From Lachnospiraceae bacterium (GTDB lineage Bacteria; Bacillota; Clostridia; Lachnospirales; Lachnospiraceae), in NCBI GenBank assembly GCA_017544835.1, contig JAFYDI010000083.1, positions 1-35,746 of the forward strand: a DNA stretch of 35,746 nt, read 5' to 3'. Each line of letters starts with the position of its first letter. The first letter of the stretch is position 1. Positions 1 through 8,144 of the stretch are shown here, one piece after another. A program made the position numbers and the translations under genes. The notes under the pieces were generated by a model, which was given only the letters and a program-made list of their open reading frames with translations, searched no databases and was not told the origin of the DNA.

Positions 1-80
1 ACACGAAATGGCAGGTCTGAAACGCCTGCCATCGGAGCAAGAATAATATTGTTCTTAAGATTTACATTACCTATAATCAT
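1..80 (-). CDS. dusB: tRNA-dihydrouridine synthase, N-terminal fragment cut by window edge
   Basis: Reading the minus strand from the ATG at 80 gives a short N-terminus containing the stretch [14 protein letters not shown]. This is the characteristic start of DusB-type flavoenzymes that reduce uridine to dihydrouridine in tRNA D-loops: the first beta strand plus the conserved AP-M-GV-D-PFR FMN-barrel signature. The rest lies beyond the left edge. The start codon overlaps the coaX stop as ATGA, so translation is probably coupled and this is the last visible gene of the argF-DUF6145-coaX run. I recall coaX next to dusB in other Firmicutes. Identity rests on about 26 residues, but the motif is distinctive. 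Confidence 0.8.
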   Translation of the reverse strand, partial: MIIGNVNLKNNIILAPMAGVSDLPFR

Positions 81-853
81 AACTTCTTGGAATTCTTGGA
101 ATAAATAATCCTTAAGCCGTCCAAAGTAAGTGCGGGATCGTATACGTCAATCATCTCCGTCTCTTCGGATACAAGTCTTCCGAGCCCTCCGGTGGATACC
201 ACCTTACAGTTTGGAATACCGGCCTGTTTCTTAACTTCTCTTATAATATATTCGGTGGCACCGATCTGACCGTACATAAGGCCTGCCTGCATGGAAGAAA
301 TAGTCTCGCTTGCAAGAATCGATGCGGGTTTCTTAATCTCTATCTCTGGAAGCTTCGCGGTATCGGTCCACAAAGCCTTAGCCGAAATCTTAATACCGGG
401 CGCCGTAATACCAACGCCGAAGCAGCCGTCTGCCGTCACAAGGTCATAAGTGGTAGCGGTACCAAAGTCAATTACCAGTACCGGTCCGCCGTACTTCTCA
501 AAAGCGGCCACAACGTCCACTATTCTGTCCGCGCCGATTTCGCGGGGATTCTCGGTAGTAATCTTAATACCGGTCTTGGTGCCGGGGCCCACAATAATGG
601 GCTTGATATTAAGGTACTTGGTAATCGCACCGGTCAGCGCATGCATAACCTTGGGCACTACGCTTGCGATAATTGCGCCATGAATATCCTGAATGTCGAT
701 ACCGTTGTTCCTGATAAGTTCCTTAATCATAATTCCGAACTCATCGGAAGTGCGCTCAAACTTAGACATCATACGAAAAGAAGCAGCGAGTTTCTCTCCG
801 TCATAAACACCGTAGGTAATATTGGTATTGCCTACATCCACTACTAAAATCAT
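77..853 (-). CDS. coaX: type III pantothenate kinase
   Basis: Phosphorylates pantothenate, the first step of coenzyme A synthesis, in the cytoplasm. The 258-residue protein begins [15 protein letters not shown], the ASKHA-fold phosphate-binding motif, and has the second motif [12 protein letters not shown] near residue 120, preceded by GADRIVD. These are the standard type III (CoaX) signatures, and the length is normal for the family. I chose the ATG at 853 over an upstream in-frame start because GGAGGA sits directly before it. The preceding DUF6145-like gene ends one base upstream, and the stop overlaps the dusB start (ATGA), so it lies inside a tightly packed operon. No key motif is missing. 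Confidence 0.95.
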   Translation of the reverse strand: MILVVDVGNTNITYGVYDGEKLAASFRMMSKFERTSDEFGIMIKELIRNNGIDIQDIHGAIIASVVPKVMHALTGAITKYLNIKPIIVGPGTKTGIKITTENPREIGADRIVDVVAAFEKYGGPVLVIDFGTATTYDLVTADGCFGVGITAPGIKISAKALWTDTAKLPEIEIKKPASILASETISSMQAGLMYGQIGATEYIIREVKKQAGIPNCKVVSTGGLGRLVSEETEMIDVYDPALTLDGLRIIYSKNSKKL

Positions 854-854
854 C

Positions 855-1196
855 TTAATCCTCCTCCACGGATGCAATGTCCTCACCAAGGACTATCACT
901 CTGTAAAACAGATTCAAAGATTCAAACAAATCCTGTCTTGTGGCACGAATCTTGCTGACTAACAGTCCGCTTGCAATTTCGTCATACATATAGTCATCGT
1001 CGGAAGCCTGCGTGGTAATCTCAAGCTCGCCTTCCTCATCGAATCCTATCGTGATAATTCCACCCACTTCTTCTGTAAAAAGAACACATATAATATTGAG
1101 TTCCTTCTTAATCGACTCGGGTATCTTGTTAAAAGCAGGATTTAAATAATACTTGCCTTCATACCCGTTAGCGCCGCATAATACAACTTTTTCCAT
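855..1196 (-). CDS. DUF6145-like small protein of unknown function
   Basis: A 113-residue acidic, soluble protein starting [19 protein letters not shown]. It has no signal peptide, membrane segment or catalytic motif that I can see. It matches my memory of a Lachnospiraceae-restricted family, DUF6145, commonly next to coaX, but I could not run a search. It ends one base before the coaX ATG and follows argF by 50 bp, so the three are probably cotranscribed. The SD is a modest AAGGGAT about 12 nt upstream. Function unknown; an accessory or regulatory role in the neighbouring pathways would be speculation. Confidence 0.75.
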   Translation of the reverse strand: MEKVVLCGANGYEGKYYLNPAFNKIPESIKKELNIICVLFTEEVGGIITIGFDEEGELEITTQASDDDYMYDEIASGLLVSKIRATRQDLFESLNLFYRVIVLGEDIASVEED

Positions 1197-1246
1197 TAAT
1201 CTAAATATCCCTTAATTCTCTTTCTTTGGCCAAAAATGCCTTAAAC

Positions 1247-2242
1247 CTAGCCTTCGTAGCCGAGTGTTGCAGCCATGATGGCTTTAATCGAGTGCATACG
1301 GTTCTCTGCCTCGTCAAATACCTTGGAGCGTTCGGACTCGAATACTTCGTCGGTAACTTCCATGTCGGCGCGGCCGAAGCGCTCGCCCATTTCCTTGCCG
1401 ATTTCGGTCTTGTGGTCGTGGAACGCGGGCAGGCAGTGTAAGAAGATTACATTGTCGGCGGCATTATCCATGGCAGCCTTATTGACCTGATAAGGTGAAA
1501 GCTCGCGAATACGCTCTTCCCATACTTCCACAGGCTCGCCCATAGATACCCACACATCGGTGTAGATAATGTTCGCATCCTTGGTACCTGCCTTAACGTC
1601 TTCGGTAAGAGTAATGCTTCCGCCGGTCTTGGCCGCAATCTCTTCGCAAGTCTTAACAAGTGTGGGGTCCGGGAAGTAGTTCTTAGACGAGCAGGCGGTA
1701 AAGTGCATACCCATCTTCGCACATGTTACCATGAGGGAATTAGCCATATTGTAGCGGGCGTCACCCATGTATGTAAGCTTAAGGCCCTTAAACGCGCCAA
1801 AGTTTTCTTTGATCGTAATAAGGTCCGCAATCATCTGCGTAGGATGGAACTCATTGGTAAGACCGTTCCACACAGGCACATCAGCCTCGCGGGCAAGCTC
1901 CTCAACGATTTCCTGACCAAAGCCTCGATATTCAATACCGTCAAACATGCGGCTTAATACGCGTGCGGTATCGGCAATACTTTCCTTCTTGCCTATCTGC
2001 GAGCTCTTAGGGTCAAGGTAAGTGGTACCCATTCCAAGGTCATGAGCCGCAACTTCAAAAGAACATCTGGTACGAGTGCTGGTCTTTTCAAATATAAGCG
2101 CCACGTTCTTGCCCCTGAATACATCATGAAGAACACCCTTCTTCTTCATATCCTTAAACTTAAGGGAAAGGTCTACAAGATACTCAATCTCTTCCGGCGT
2201 ATAGTCCAAAAGCTTTAAAAAGTCACGGTTCTTTAAATTCAT
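1247..2242 (-). CDS. argF: ornithine carbamoyltransferase
   Basis: Transfers a carbamoyl group from carbamoyl phosphate to ornithine, giving citrulline in arginine synthesis (or the reverse in the deiminase pathway). The 331-residue protein has the full signature set: STRTRCSF (carbamoyl-phosphate loop, about residues 55-62), FHPTQ (about 131-135), [12 protein letters not shown] in the second domain, and the HCLP catalytic loop (about 270-273). I chose the ATG at 2242; an in-frame TTG 15 bases upstream would swallow the GAGAGG ribosome binding site. No arcA or arcC lies nearby, so an anabolic role is likelier, though the sequence alone does not separate ArgF from catabolic ArcB. Confidence 0.93.
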   Translation of the reverse strand: MNLKNRDFLKLLDYTPEEIEYLVDLSLKFKDMKKKGVLHDVFRGKNVALIFEKTSTRTRCSFEVAAHDLGMGTTYLDPKSSQIGKKESIADTARVLSRMFDGIEYRGFGQEIVEELAREADVPVWNGLTNEFHPTQMIADLITIKENFGAFKGLKLTYMGDARYNMANSLMVTCAKMGMHFTACSSKNYFPDPTLVKTCEEIAAKTGGSITLTEDVKAGTKDANIIYTDVWVSMGEPVEVWEERIRELSPYQVNKAAMDNAADNVIFLHCLPAFHDHKTEIGKEMGERFGRADMEVTDEVFESERSKVFDEAENRMHSIKAIMAATLGYEG

Positions 2243-2354
2243 AGCCACACCTCTCAATTACTCATTCATTCACTTTAGCAAAATAAAGTGATACAAGGTA
2301 GATTATATACCCGCACGAAGCGAAATGTAAAGCGCTTTAATGCCCTCCGGTACA

Positions 2355-2385
2355 TAAAAAAGGGCCACCCGTTACGGGTGACCCT
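2355..2385 (-). terminator. intrinsic terminator after the SPFH gene
   Basis: On the minus strand a GGGTCACCCG-TAA-CGGGTGGCCC hairpin (2362-2384, one internal mismatch) is followed by a run of seven T (2355-2361). It lies about 20 bases after the stop of the SPFH gene and separates it from argF. Confidence 0.85.
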
Positions 2386-2404
2386 CTGCATTAATCTAAA
2401 GCAA

Positions 2405-3316
2405 TTATAAAACTTCCTTAACGGACTTAGCCAAACCTGCAATTCCCTGGATTTCCGAAGGAATAATAATCTTGGTAGCCTGTCCGTCAGCAGCCTTGGC
2501 AAATGCTTCAAGGCTTCTAAGCTTAATAACGGATTCGTCTGCGCCTGCATCCTTAATCATCTTGATACCGTCTGCGGTAGCCTGCTGAACTCGTAAGATA
2601 GCCTCAGCTTCACCTTCTGCTTCGCGAATCATCTTTTCCTTCTGAGCTTCTGCTCTAAGAATAGCTGCTGCCTTCTCAGCTTCTGCTTCGAGGATTGCGG
2701 ATTCTTTCTTACCTTCTGCAACAAGGACTGTAGACTTCTTCTCACCTTCAGCCTTAAGGATAGCTTCACGTCTTTCACGCTCTGCCTTCATCTGCTTCTC
2801 CATCGCATCACGGATGGCTGCGGGAGGCATGATGTTCTTAACTTCCACACGGTTAACCTTAATGCCCCAAGGGTCGGTAGCTTCATCAAGTGTAGCACGC
2901 ATCTTGGTGTTGATGGTCTCACGCGAAGTAAGTGTTTGGTCAAGTTCAAGATCACCGATAATGTTACGAAGAGTTGTAGCTGTAAGGTTCTCGATAGCGA
3001 TCATGGGAGCTTCGACACCGTAGGTGAAGAGCTTGGGGTCTGTAATCTGGAAGAATACAACCGTATCAATCTGCATTGTAACGTTATCCTTGGTGATAAC
3101 GGGCTGCGGAGGAAAGTCCACAACCTGTTCTTTTAACAATACTCTCTTGGCAACTCTGTCAAGGAAAGGAACCTTAAAGTGAAGACCTACGGACCATGTT
3201 CCCTGGTAAGCGCCGAGTCTTTCAATTACGAAAGCCTGTGCCTGAGGCACAATTTTGATGCAAGAGATAATAATAAGAATAAGAATTATTATCAGTGCAA
3301 TTACTGCATATTTCAT
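2405..3316 (-). CDS. SPFH/stomatin-like membrane protein (QmcA type)
   Basis: The 303-residue protein has one N-terminal membrane helix (residues 4-20, isoleucine/leucine-rich) and then an SPFH/band-7 domain (about 25-190), including PGLHFKVPFLD-like and YGVEAPMIAIENLT segments. A long alanine/glutamate-rich coiled coil (about 170-260) with repeated AEAEKAAAILRAEA-like heptads follows, and the tail is hydrophobic. This is the layout of QmcA/stomatin-type scaffolds, which oligomerise at the membrane surface. The NfeD-like gene 26 bases upstream is the classical partner, so the two form the usual SPFH-NfeD pair linked to membrane-domain organisation and stress. SD AAAGGAG precedes the start. 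No protease domain is present. Confidence 0.9.
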   Translation of the reverse strand: MKYAVIALIIILILIIISCIKIVPQAQAFVIERLGAYQGTWSVGLHFKVPFLDRVAKRVLLKEQVVDFPPQPVITKDNVTMQIDTVVFFQITDPKLFTYGVEAPMIAIENLTATTLRNIIGDLELDQTLTSRETINTKMRATLDEATDPWGIKVNRVEVKNIMPPAAIRDAMEKQMKAERERREAILKAEGEKKSTVLVAEGKKESAILEAEAEKAAAILRAEAQKEKMIREAEGEAEAILRVQQATADGIKMIKDAGADESVIKLRSLEAFAKAADGQATKIIIPSEIQGIAGLAKSVKEVL

Positions 3317-3342
3317 AGTTTTCTCCTTTGTTTGTAAAATGT

Positions 3343-3795
3343 TTAATTGTTATTGGGATCGAGCGATACGATAAGCTTTACGCCGTCAACCGCTCTTACT
3401 ACAACCACTTTGCCGGCTTCGATGGGTGTTCCGTCAAAAGAACGTGCACTCCAGTCCATGCCGTTTACTTTAACCTGGCCGATTCCCTGAATGTTGTCAA
3501 TCTCACTCATTACCACAGCCTGTTTGCCGATCATACTCTCTATGTTGGTACGTACGCGACTCTTGTTGAAATACTTAACCGCAATGGGTCTTGTAAAGTA
3601 CAAAAGAACCACGGACACTATCAGGAAAACAACAACCTGAAGCCAAATGGGAAGACTTAACGCCGCAAGTACGCAGGCTACAACCGCTCCCCCGGCAAAC
3701 CAGATGGTGGTAAGCCCCATTGTGACAAGCTCAACGATAATCAACAACGCAAAGATAATCAGCCAAAGCAATGTCATAGAAATTGTACCTATCAT
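3343..3795 (-). CDS. NfeD-like membrane protein
   Basis: The 150-residue protein has two to three membrane helices in the first 75 residues (MTLLWLIIFALLIIVELVT, then two more) and a C-terminal OB-fold domain of the NfeDC type, with MIGKQAVVMSEI and GQVKVNGMDWSARS. This is the short NfeD form without a ClpP-like domain. NfeD-like proteins partner SPFH proteins, and the gene directly precedes one in transcription order. I chose the ATG at 3795 because AAAGGAGG sits just upstream; a longer in-frame reading to 3843 has no such site. Confidence 0.9.
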   Translation of the reverse strand: MIGTISMTLLWLIIFALLIIVELVTMGLTTIWFAGGAVVACVLAALSLPIWLQVVVFLIVSVVLLYFTRPIAVKYFNKSRVRTNIESMIGKQAVVMSEIDNIQGIGQVKVNGMDWSARSFDGTPIEAGKVVVVRAVDGVKLIVSLDPNNN

Positions 3796-3843
3796 TTTTG
3801 CCCCTCCTTTTCTGATAATCCAATAGTACACTATTTTTCGCAA

Positions 3844-3882
3844 TAAAAAAAGAGCCGTAACCGATAAGTTAGACTCTTTTAT
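3844..3882. terminator. probable bidirectional terminator
   Basis: An imperfect hairpin with outer arms AAGAG/CTCTT and inner arms TAAC/GTTA is flanked by seven A on one side and a T-rich run on the other. On the minus strand it follows the SprA-related gene and precedes the NfeD-like gene. The stem is interrupted, so it is of moderate strength. Confidence 0.6.
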
Positions 3883-3920
3883 TATGCTTTTTTGATAAAT
3901 TATCCACGCGTATTAAGCAA

Positions 3921-4445
3921 TTAAACGTTTTCATCCACATTCCTGCCTGCATACTTGGTGGAATCCTGTAGCTTTAAATCTTTTTGATAAGGATTGTCTT
4001 CATTATAATATGCTATGCGCGTTGTGGTGGTGCCGCCGGATACGTAGGTTCTGCCGCACTCGGGGCAGATAGCCGTATGGATGGCCACACTTGCCTGAAG
4101 CACCTTACCGTTGTCCTGTGCCGCCTTCTTGTAAGCGTTGGAAACGTGCTCCTGTTCATGAGCCCTTACCCTGGTGGCAACCGCCGCGCTGGGAATATGC
4201 TGTGCGCTCTTAAAAGAAACCATCTCATCGGAGCCGTCCACATACTTACGCCTCTTGCAGGTCTCACACTCGCAGCTTGGGTCGCAGCGCTTCTTAATCT
4301 TCTCAGCCACTTCATCTGCGGGGCTCTTGATGCCCATGGCTTCACGCTGTTTCTTTTCCAAATCCTTTTGGTAAGGAGTCTTATTAAGTTCACTTAAATA
4401 ATCGGACGCTCCCATCAAAGGGTTAAAGCCGATATTCATGCCCAT
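3921..4445 (-). CDS. SprA-related putative metalloprotease
   Basis: A 174-residue soluble protein with a cysteine-rich segment CDPSCECETCKRRKYVDGSDE (about residues 55-75), then a zincin-like HEQEH motif in RVRAHEQEHVSNAYKKAA (about 95-112), and a C-terminal CPECGRTYVSGGTTTT segment. This order matches the SprA-related family (I recall PF12118), annotated as putative metalloproteases of unknown substrate. The four-cysteine cluster could bind a second zinc. The ATG at 4445 is preceded by AAAGGAGG at ideal spacing. It appears monocistronic, with a terminator downstream. Confidence 0.75.
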   Translation of the reverse strand: MGMNIGFNPLMGASDYLSELNKTPYQKDLEKKQREAMGIKSPADEVAEKIKKRCDPSCECETCKRRKYVDGSDEMVSFKSAQHIPSAAVATRVRAHEQEHVSNAYKKAAQDNGKVLQASVAIHTAICPECGRTYVSGGTTTTRIAYYNEDNPYQKDLKLQDSTKYAGRNVDENV

Positions 4446-4563
4446 AAGCGCCTCCTTTCCCAATATACATTGGTTTAAGGGTAAGAGTATTGTACAACAG
4501 GTGAATTATACATTTATTAGGAAAGGGGCGTTACGGTCATTTAGGATAATATGTTATGAGAGT

Positions 4564-6066
4564 TTACTGCAATCTTAACATTACAACACTGTGCGCCGGC
4601 ATTGCGAGAGAAAGCTTGCCGTCGTCGAATCTGTAGCCTGCGTATTCTTTGTCCGTGATGGCTTCTGCTTTGTTAAAGTCGTTAAAGGCTCTTACATCAT
4701 CGGCGGTTACAATCTTGGCCTCAAGAATCTTACTTACAGTCTCACCACAGAAATCTACGGATACATCGGAAGCATCCGCAAGGCTTAAATTGCTTACGGT
4801 AAGAGTCGTCACACCGTCCTTGACCGATGCGGAAGCAGAAACCTTGGGAATCTTCCATTCGTCGGGACCTTCGAATTCATTGTCGGAAATATATGAATCC
4901 ACCGCCGTTGCACCCTGATGGTGCTTGTACATCTTAAAGATATAGAAGGTAGGAGTCTTCACCATATCGGGTCCCTGAGTCAAAAGAACGGCCTGGAGCA
5001 CATTAACCATCTGCGCGATACAAGCCATCTTAACGCGCTTGCAGTGCTTATTGAAAATATCCATGGTGGCACTTGCGATAAGAGCATCACGCATAGTAGC
5101 CTGCTGATATAAGAATCCGGGGTTGGTGCCCTCTTCCACTTCATACCAGCCGCCCCACTCGTCTACGCAAAGAGCAATCTTTTCTTCGGGGTCATAATCA
5201 TCGAGAACCGCTTCATTTTTCTTAATAAGGGTGTCCATGAAGACTGCCTTGTTAAGGCTCTTGTACCAGAGTTCGTCGCTGTACCCGGTGGCACTTCCCT
5301 TATTATTCCATCCATCCGGAAATACATAATGATGAAGTGTAATATAATCCATAAATCCGTGGAAAGCGCGCTGAGCGTCTTCGTAACAAGTCTCAAGCAC
5401 GGTCTTGGTCCACTTGGTATCGGAAGTTCCGGGGCCTACGCATATTTTCTTGATAGGATTCTCGGGATCGTATGTGCGAAGGAAAGTCTGATAATGTCTG
5501 TAAAGGTCTGCATAATATGAAGCGCGCATATTGCCGCCGCAGCCCCAGGACTCATTACCTACTGCAAAATAATCTACTTTCCAGGGTTCTTGTCTTCCGT
5601 TCTTTTTACGAAGTTCGGTCATGGGTGAGCTTCCGGTTCCGGTCATGTACTCTACCCACTCAGACATCTCGCGGGGAGTGCCCGTTCCGAGGTTGCCGTT
5701 AATGTATGCCTTACAGCCCAGGAGCTCACAGAGTCGCATAAACTCGTGAGTACCGAAACTGTTGTCTTCGGTTACGCCGCCCCAGTTGGTGTTGACCATT
5801 TTCTTGCGGCTTTCTTTTGGGCCGATACCATCCATCCAGTGATACTCATCCGCAAAGCATCCTCCCGGCCAGCGAAGCACCGGCACATCGATCTCCTTAA
5901 GTGCTTCGATTACATCGTTTCTGATACCGTCGGTGTTGGGAATCTGGGAATCCTCACCCACAAATATTCCCTCGTAGATGCCTCGGCCGAGATGCTCACT
6001 GAAGTGGCCGTATATGTCGGGGTTGATGTAACCTATTTGTTTGTTTCTGTCTATTACTACTTTCAT
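4564..6066 (-). CDS. abfA: GH51 alpha-L-arabinofuranosidase, intracellular
   Basis: Releases arabinofuranose from arabinan or arabinoxylan oligosaccharides. The 500-residue protein has no signal peptide, so it acts on imported sugars. GH51 features seen: VLRWPGGCFADEYHW near residue 63, the acid/base N171-E172 in AVGNESWGCGG, and the nucleophile E303 in CVDEWGGWY, followed by a C-terminal beta-sandwich domain (about 390-500). Length is normal for the family. It lies downstream of the two permease genes, separated from them by a 139-bp gap filled with the structured repeat at 6094-6205. The SD is AAAGG, weaker than its neighbours. It is probably under LacI-type control as the last gene of the sugar locus. 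Confidence 0.95.
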   Translation of the reverse strand: MKVVIDRNKQIGYINPDIYGHFSEHLGRGIYEGIFVGEDSQIPNTDGIRNDVIEALKEIDVPVLRWPGGCFADEYHWMDGIGPKESRKKMVNTNWGGVTEDNSFGTHEFMRLCELLGCKAYINGNLGTGTPREMSEWVEYMTGTGSSPMTELRKKNGRQEPWKVDYFAVGNESWGCGGNMRASYYADLYRHYQTFLRTYDPENPIKKICVGPGTSDTKWTKTVLETCYEDAQRAFHGFMDYITLHHYVFPDGWNNKGSATGYSDELWYKSLNKAVFMDTLIKKNEAVLDDYDPEEKIALCVDEWGGWYEVEEGTNPGFLYQQATMRDALIASATMDIFNKHCKRVKMACIAQMVNVLQAVLLTQGPDMVKTPTFYIFKMYKHHQGATAVDSYISDNEFEGPDEWKIPKVSASASVKDGVTTLTVSNLSLADASDVSVDFCGETVSKILEAKIVTADDVRAFNDFNKAEAITDKEYAGYRFDDGKLSLAMPAHSVVMLRLQ

Positions 6067-6093
6067 TATTCTTACCTTTCATTTAAGCGGAAT

Positions 6094-6205
6094 CTCCCGT
6101 TTTGTGAAATACCAAATCGGGAGCGGAACGCTATGGCGCAAAAACGATTTTAAAGCTAATCGTTTTCGTCACAGGTGTACAATACACACCTGTGATTCCT
6201 AATAT
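6094..6205. repeat. three-hairpin structured repeat, copy A
   Basis: Given in plus orientation: hairpin 1 has arms 6094-6103 and 6114-6123 (9 of 10 pairs) around the loop GTGAAATACC; then linker CGGAAC; hairpin 2 has arms 6141-6149 and 6158-6166 (9 perfect pairs), loop TTAAAGCT; hairpin 3 has arms 6169-6178 and 6186-6195 (10 pairs), loop ACAATAC; tail ATTCCTAATA. A second copy at 21748-21858 keeps the loops, linker and tail but has different stem sequences, so base pairing rather than stem sequence is conserved. It fills the gap between the permease stop codon, which it abuts, and abfA. Which strand is transcribed as functional RNA is not clear from two copies. Confidence 0.85.
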
Positions 6206-7096
6206 TTAACCTTTTACACCACCTAAAGTGATTCCCTTTACAAAGTATTTCTGAACAAACGGGTAAATTATGATAATCGGCAGAATACCCACAACTGCCA
6301 TCGCCATACGAACGGAAGCCATAGGAATGGCACTTAAGCCGACGTTGGCGTTTTGTACATTGGAGCTTGACTGCGAAAGAAACTGTATGTTCTGCATCAT
6401 TCGGTTTAGTAAGTTCTGAACCGAGTAAAGGTCCGTTCGCTTCGTAAGGTAAATATAACCGTTCATCCAGTCGTTCCAATAAGCGATACCCGCAAAAAGG
6501 GCTATGGTCGCAAGAATAGGCTTGGAAAGCGGAATTACCACACTTAAGAAAGTTCTGGTCTCGCCCGCGCCGTCAATATAGGCTGCGTCAAGAATCTCTT
6601 CGGGAATGCTTGATACAAAGTAAGACTTCATAAGCATTACGTTGAATCCGTTCATCAAGAGTCCCGGAATGAGCAGCGCCCAGAAGGAATTCTTAATGCC
6701 GAGCATGTTGGTATAGATGATGTAAGTCGGTACCAATCCTCCGTTAAAGAGCATCGAGAACACTATCAAAAACGTAATTATTTTACGTCCCGGCATATCC
6801 TTCTTGGATATCGCGTAGGCAAGTAATGTTGTGATTGTAAGCGCCAGAGCTGTTCCGAGAAGTGTCAGTACTACGGATATGCCGTAAGCATGTACTACGG
6901 AATTGCCCGTGCTAAAGATGTATTCATATGCATAAACAGACCACTTCTTGGGGAAGTATGTATATCCTGTCGCAATGAGTTCGTTATTGTCCGTGAGTGA
7001 TGATGTAAACATCAGTATCATCGGGAGAAGTGCAAGCAGTGAAAAAAGAATGAGCACCGCATGCGAGAATATCTGGAATTTTTTGTCGCTTCGCAT
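6206..7096 (-). CDS. carbohydrate ABC transporter permease (LplC-type)
   Basis: The 296-residue protein has six predicted membrane segments and the permease EAA loop IPEEILDAAYIDGAGETRTF (about residues 167-186), where the transporter ATPase docks. It ends in VKGITLGGVKG, the typical C-terminus of LplC/YtcP-like CUT1 permeases. It partners the permease encoded just upstream (14-base gap) and the lipoprotein at 8145-9749. Substrate is inferred as arabinose-containing oligosaccharides from the GH51 gene. SD AGGAGG. No ATPase gene is in the locus; a shared MsmX-type ATPase is a known solution in Firmicutes and is inferred here. Confidence 0.92.
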   Translation of the reverse strand: MRSDKKFQIFSHAVLILFSLLALLPMILMFTSSLTDNNELIATGYTYFPKKWSVYAYEYIFSTGNSVVHAYGISVVLTLLGTALALTITTLLAYAISKKDMPGRKIITFLIVFSMLFNGGLVPTYIIYTNMLGIKNSFWALLIPGLLMNGFNVMLMKSYFVSSIPEEILDAAYIDGAGETRTFLSVVIPLSKPILATIALFAGIAYWNDWMNGYIYLTKRTDLYSVQNLLNRMMQNIQFLSQSSSNVQNANVGLSAIPMASVRMAMAVVGILPIIIIYPFVQKYFVKGITLGGVKG

Positions 7097-7110
7097 TCTT
7101 TTTCCTCCTG

Positions 7111-8052
7111 TTAAAATAAAGCGCTTTCGGGCTCAATCTTCTTAACCGAAAGGTTGGCCGCAAGAATCAGTATGAAACCTACAAGTGACTGATATAAACC
7201 GGCTGCGGAAGAGATACCGTAGTTACCGTCCTGCACGAGTCCTCTGTAGACATATGTATCAATAGTATTGGTAACTTTGAACAATGCTCCCTGGTTCATG
7301 GGAACCTGGTAGAAAAGCCCAAAGTCGGAATAGAAGATTCGTCCGATTGCAAGAAGCGTCATCATAATGATGGTGGGCTTAAGAAGCGGAATCGTAATCT
7401 TTGAAATCTGTCGCCACTTGCTGCAGCCGTCGATTGCCGCAGATTCGTATATTCCTCGGTCGATTCCAAGGATTGCCGAAAGATAGATGATACAGTTATA
7501 ACCCGTAACCTTCCATGCGTTTACGAATACGATGATAAAGGGCCAGTATTTCTTCTCCATATACCATTGCACGGGTTCCTTGCCGAGCCACTTAAGAATC
7601 GTGTTGTTGACGAAACCGTTGTCATTGCTAAAGAAACCGAATACAAGGTAGCTTACGATTACCATCGAAATCATAAATGGTAGAAGAATGAGACACTGGT
7701 ACGTCTTCTTAAGCTTTGAAGTCATCTCCGCAAGCATTATTGCAACAAACACAGCCAGTATTGTGTTGATAACTATGAATGCCAGATTATAAAGGATTGT
7801 GTTTCTTGTAATAATAAAGGCATCTTTGGTCTTAAATAAGGGTTCAAAGTTCTTAAGGCCGATAAAGTCCGATCCGAATATACCTTTCTTGGCATTGAAT
7901 TTCTTAAAAGCAAGCACCAGTCCGGGAAGAGGCATGTAGTTGTTGATAAAAAGATATATAAGCCCCGGAAGTGCCATTATGTACATTGGAAGAAAACGTC
8001 TTAAGCGCTTTTTCAGTGTTTTTTTGCCTGCAACCTTTGTATCATTCTTCAT
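7111..8052 (-). CDS. carbohydrate ABC transporter permease (LplB-type)
   Basis: The 313-residue protein has a basic N-terminus followed by six membrane segments and the EAA loop ESAAIDGCSKWRQISKITIP (about residues 205-224). The N-terminal KKRLRRFLPMYIMALPGLIY and the C-terminal NLSVKKIEPESALF match the LplB/YteP group of CUT1 permeases. It is the second half of the heterodimeric channel with the LplC-type protein downstream. A strong stem-loop at 8073-8099 separates it from the binding-protein gene upstream, probably lowering permease expression relative to the binding protein. SD AAGGAA. Confidence 0.92.
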   Translation of the reverse strand: MKNDTKVAGKKTLKKRLRRFLPMYIMALPGLIYLFINNYMPLPGLVLAFKKFNAKKGIFGSDFIGLKNFEPLFKTKDAFIITRNTILYNLAFIVINTILAVFVAIMLAEMTSKLKKTYQCLILLPFMISMVIVSYLVFGFFSNDNGFVNNTILKWLGKEPVQWYMEKKYWPFIIVFVNAWKVTGYNCIIYLSAILGIDRGIYESAAIDGCSKWRQISKITIPLLKPTIIMMTLLAIGRIFYSDFGLFYQVPMNQGALFKVTNTIDTYVYRGLVQDGNYGISSAAGLYQSLVGFILILAANLSVKKIEPESALF

Positions 8053-8072
8053 GGTGAATTCCTTCTTTAAAT

Positions 8073-8099
8073 CGGAGCCGGCCCATAAGACCGGCTCCG
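8073..8099 (-). promoter_or_regulatory. intercistronic stem-loop between binding protein and permease genes
   Basis: Perfect 9-bp stem CGGAGCCGG/CCGGCTCCG with a 9-nt loop and no T-run on the minus strand, so it is not a typical terminator. A small GAGC/GCTC hairpin lies nearby (about 8120-8132). Such stems after binding-protein genes are known to protect the upstream transcript; here that role is inferred. Confidence 0.6.
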
Positions 8100-8144
8100 G
8101 ATGTTAATCAATATTGTCCGAGCGAAGTGCTCCTGCACTGAGCT

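Noticed and set aside
8-32. ATGGCAGG/CCTGCCAT inverted repeat
   Set aside because: It lies within the dusB coding start (the PMAG and DLPF codons) and is a by-product of coding sequence.
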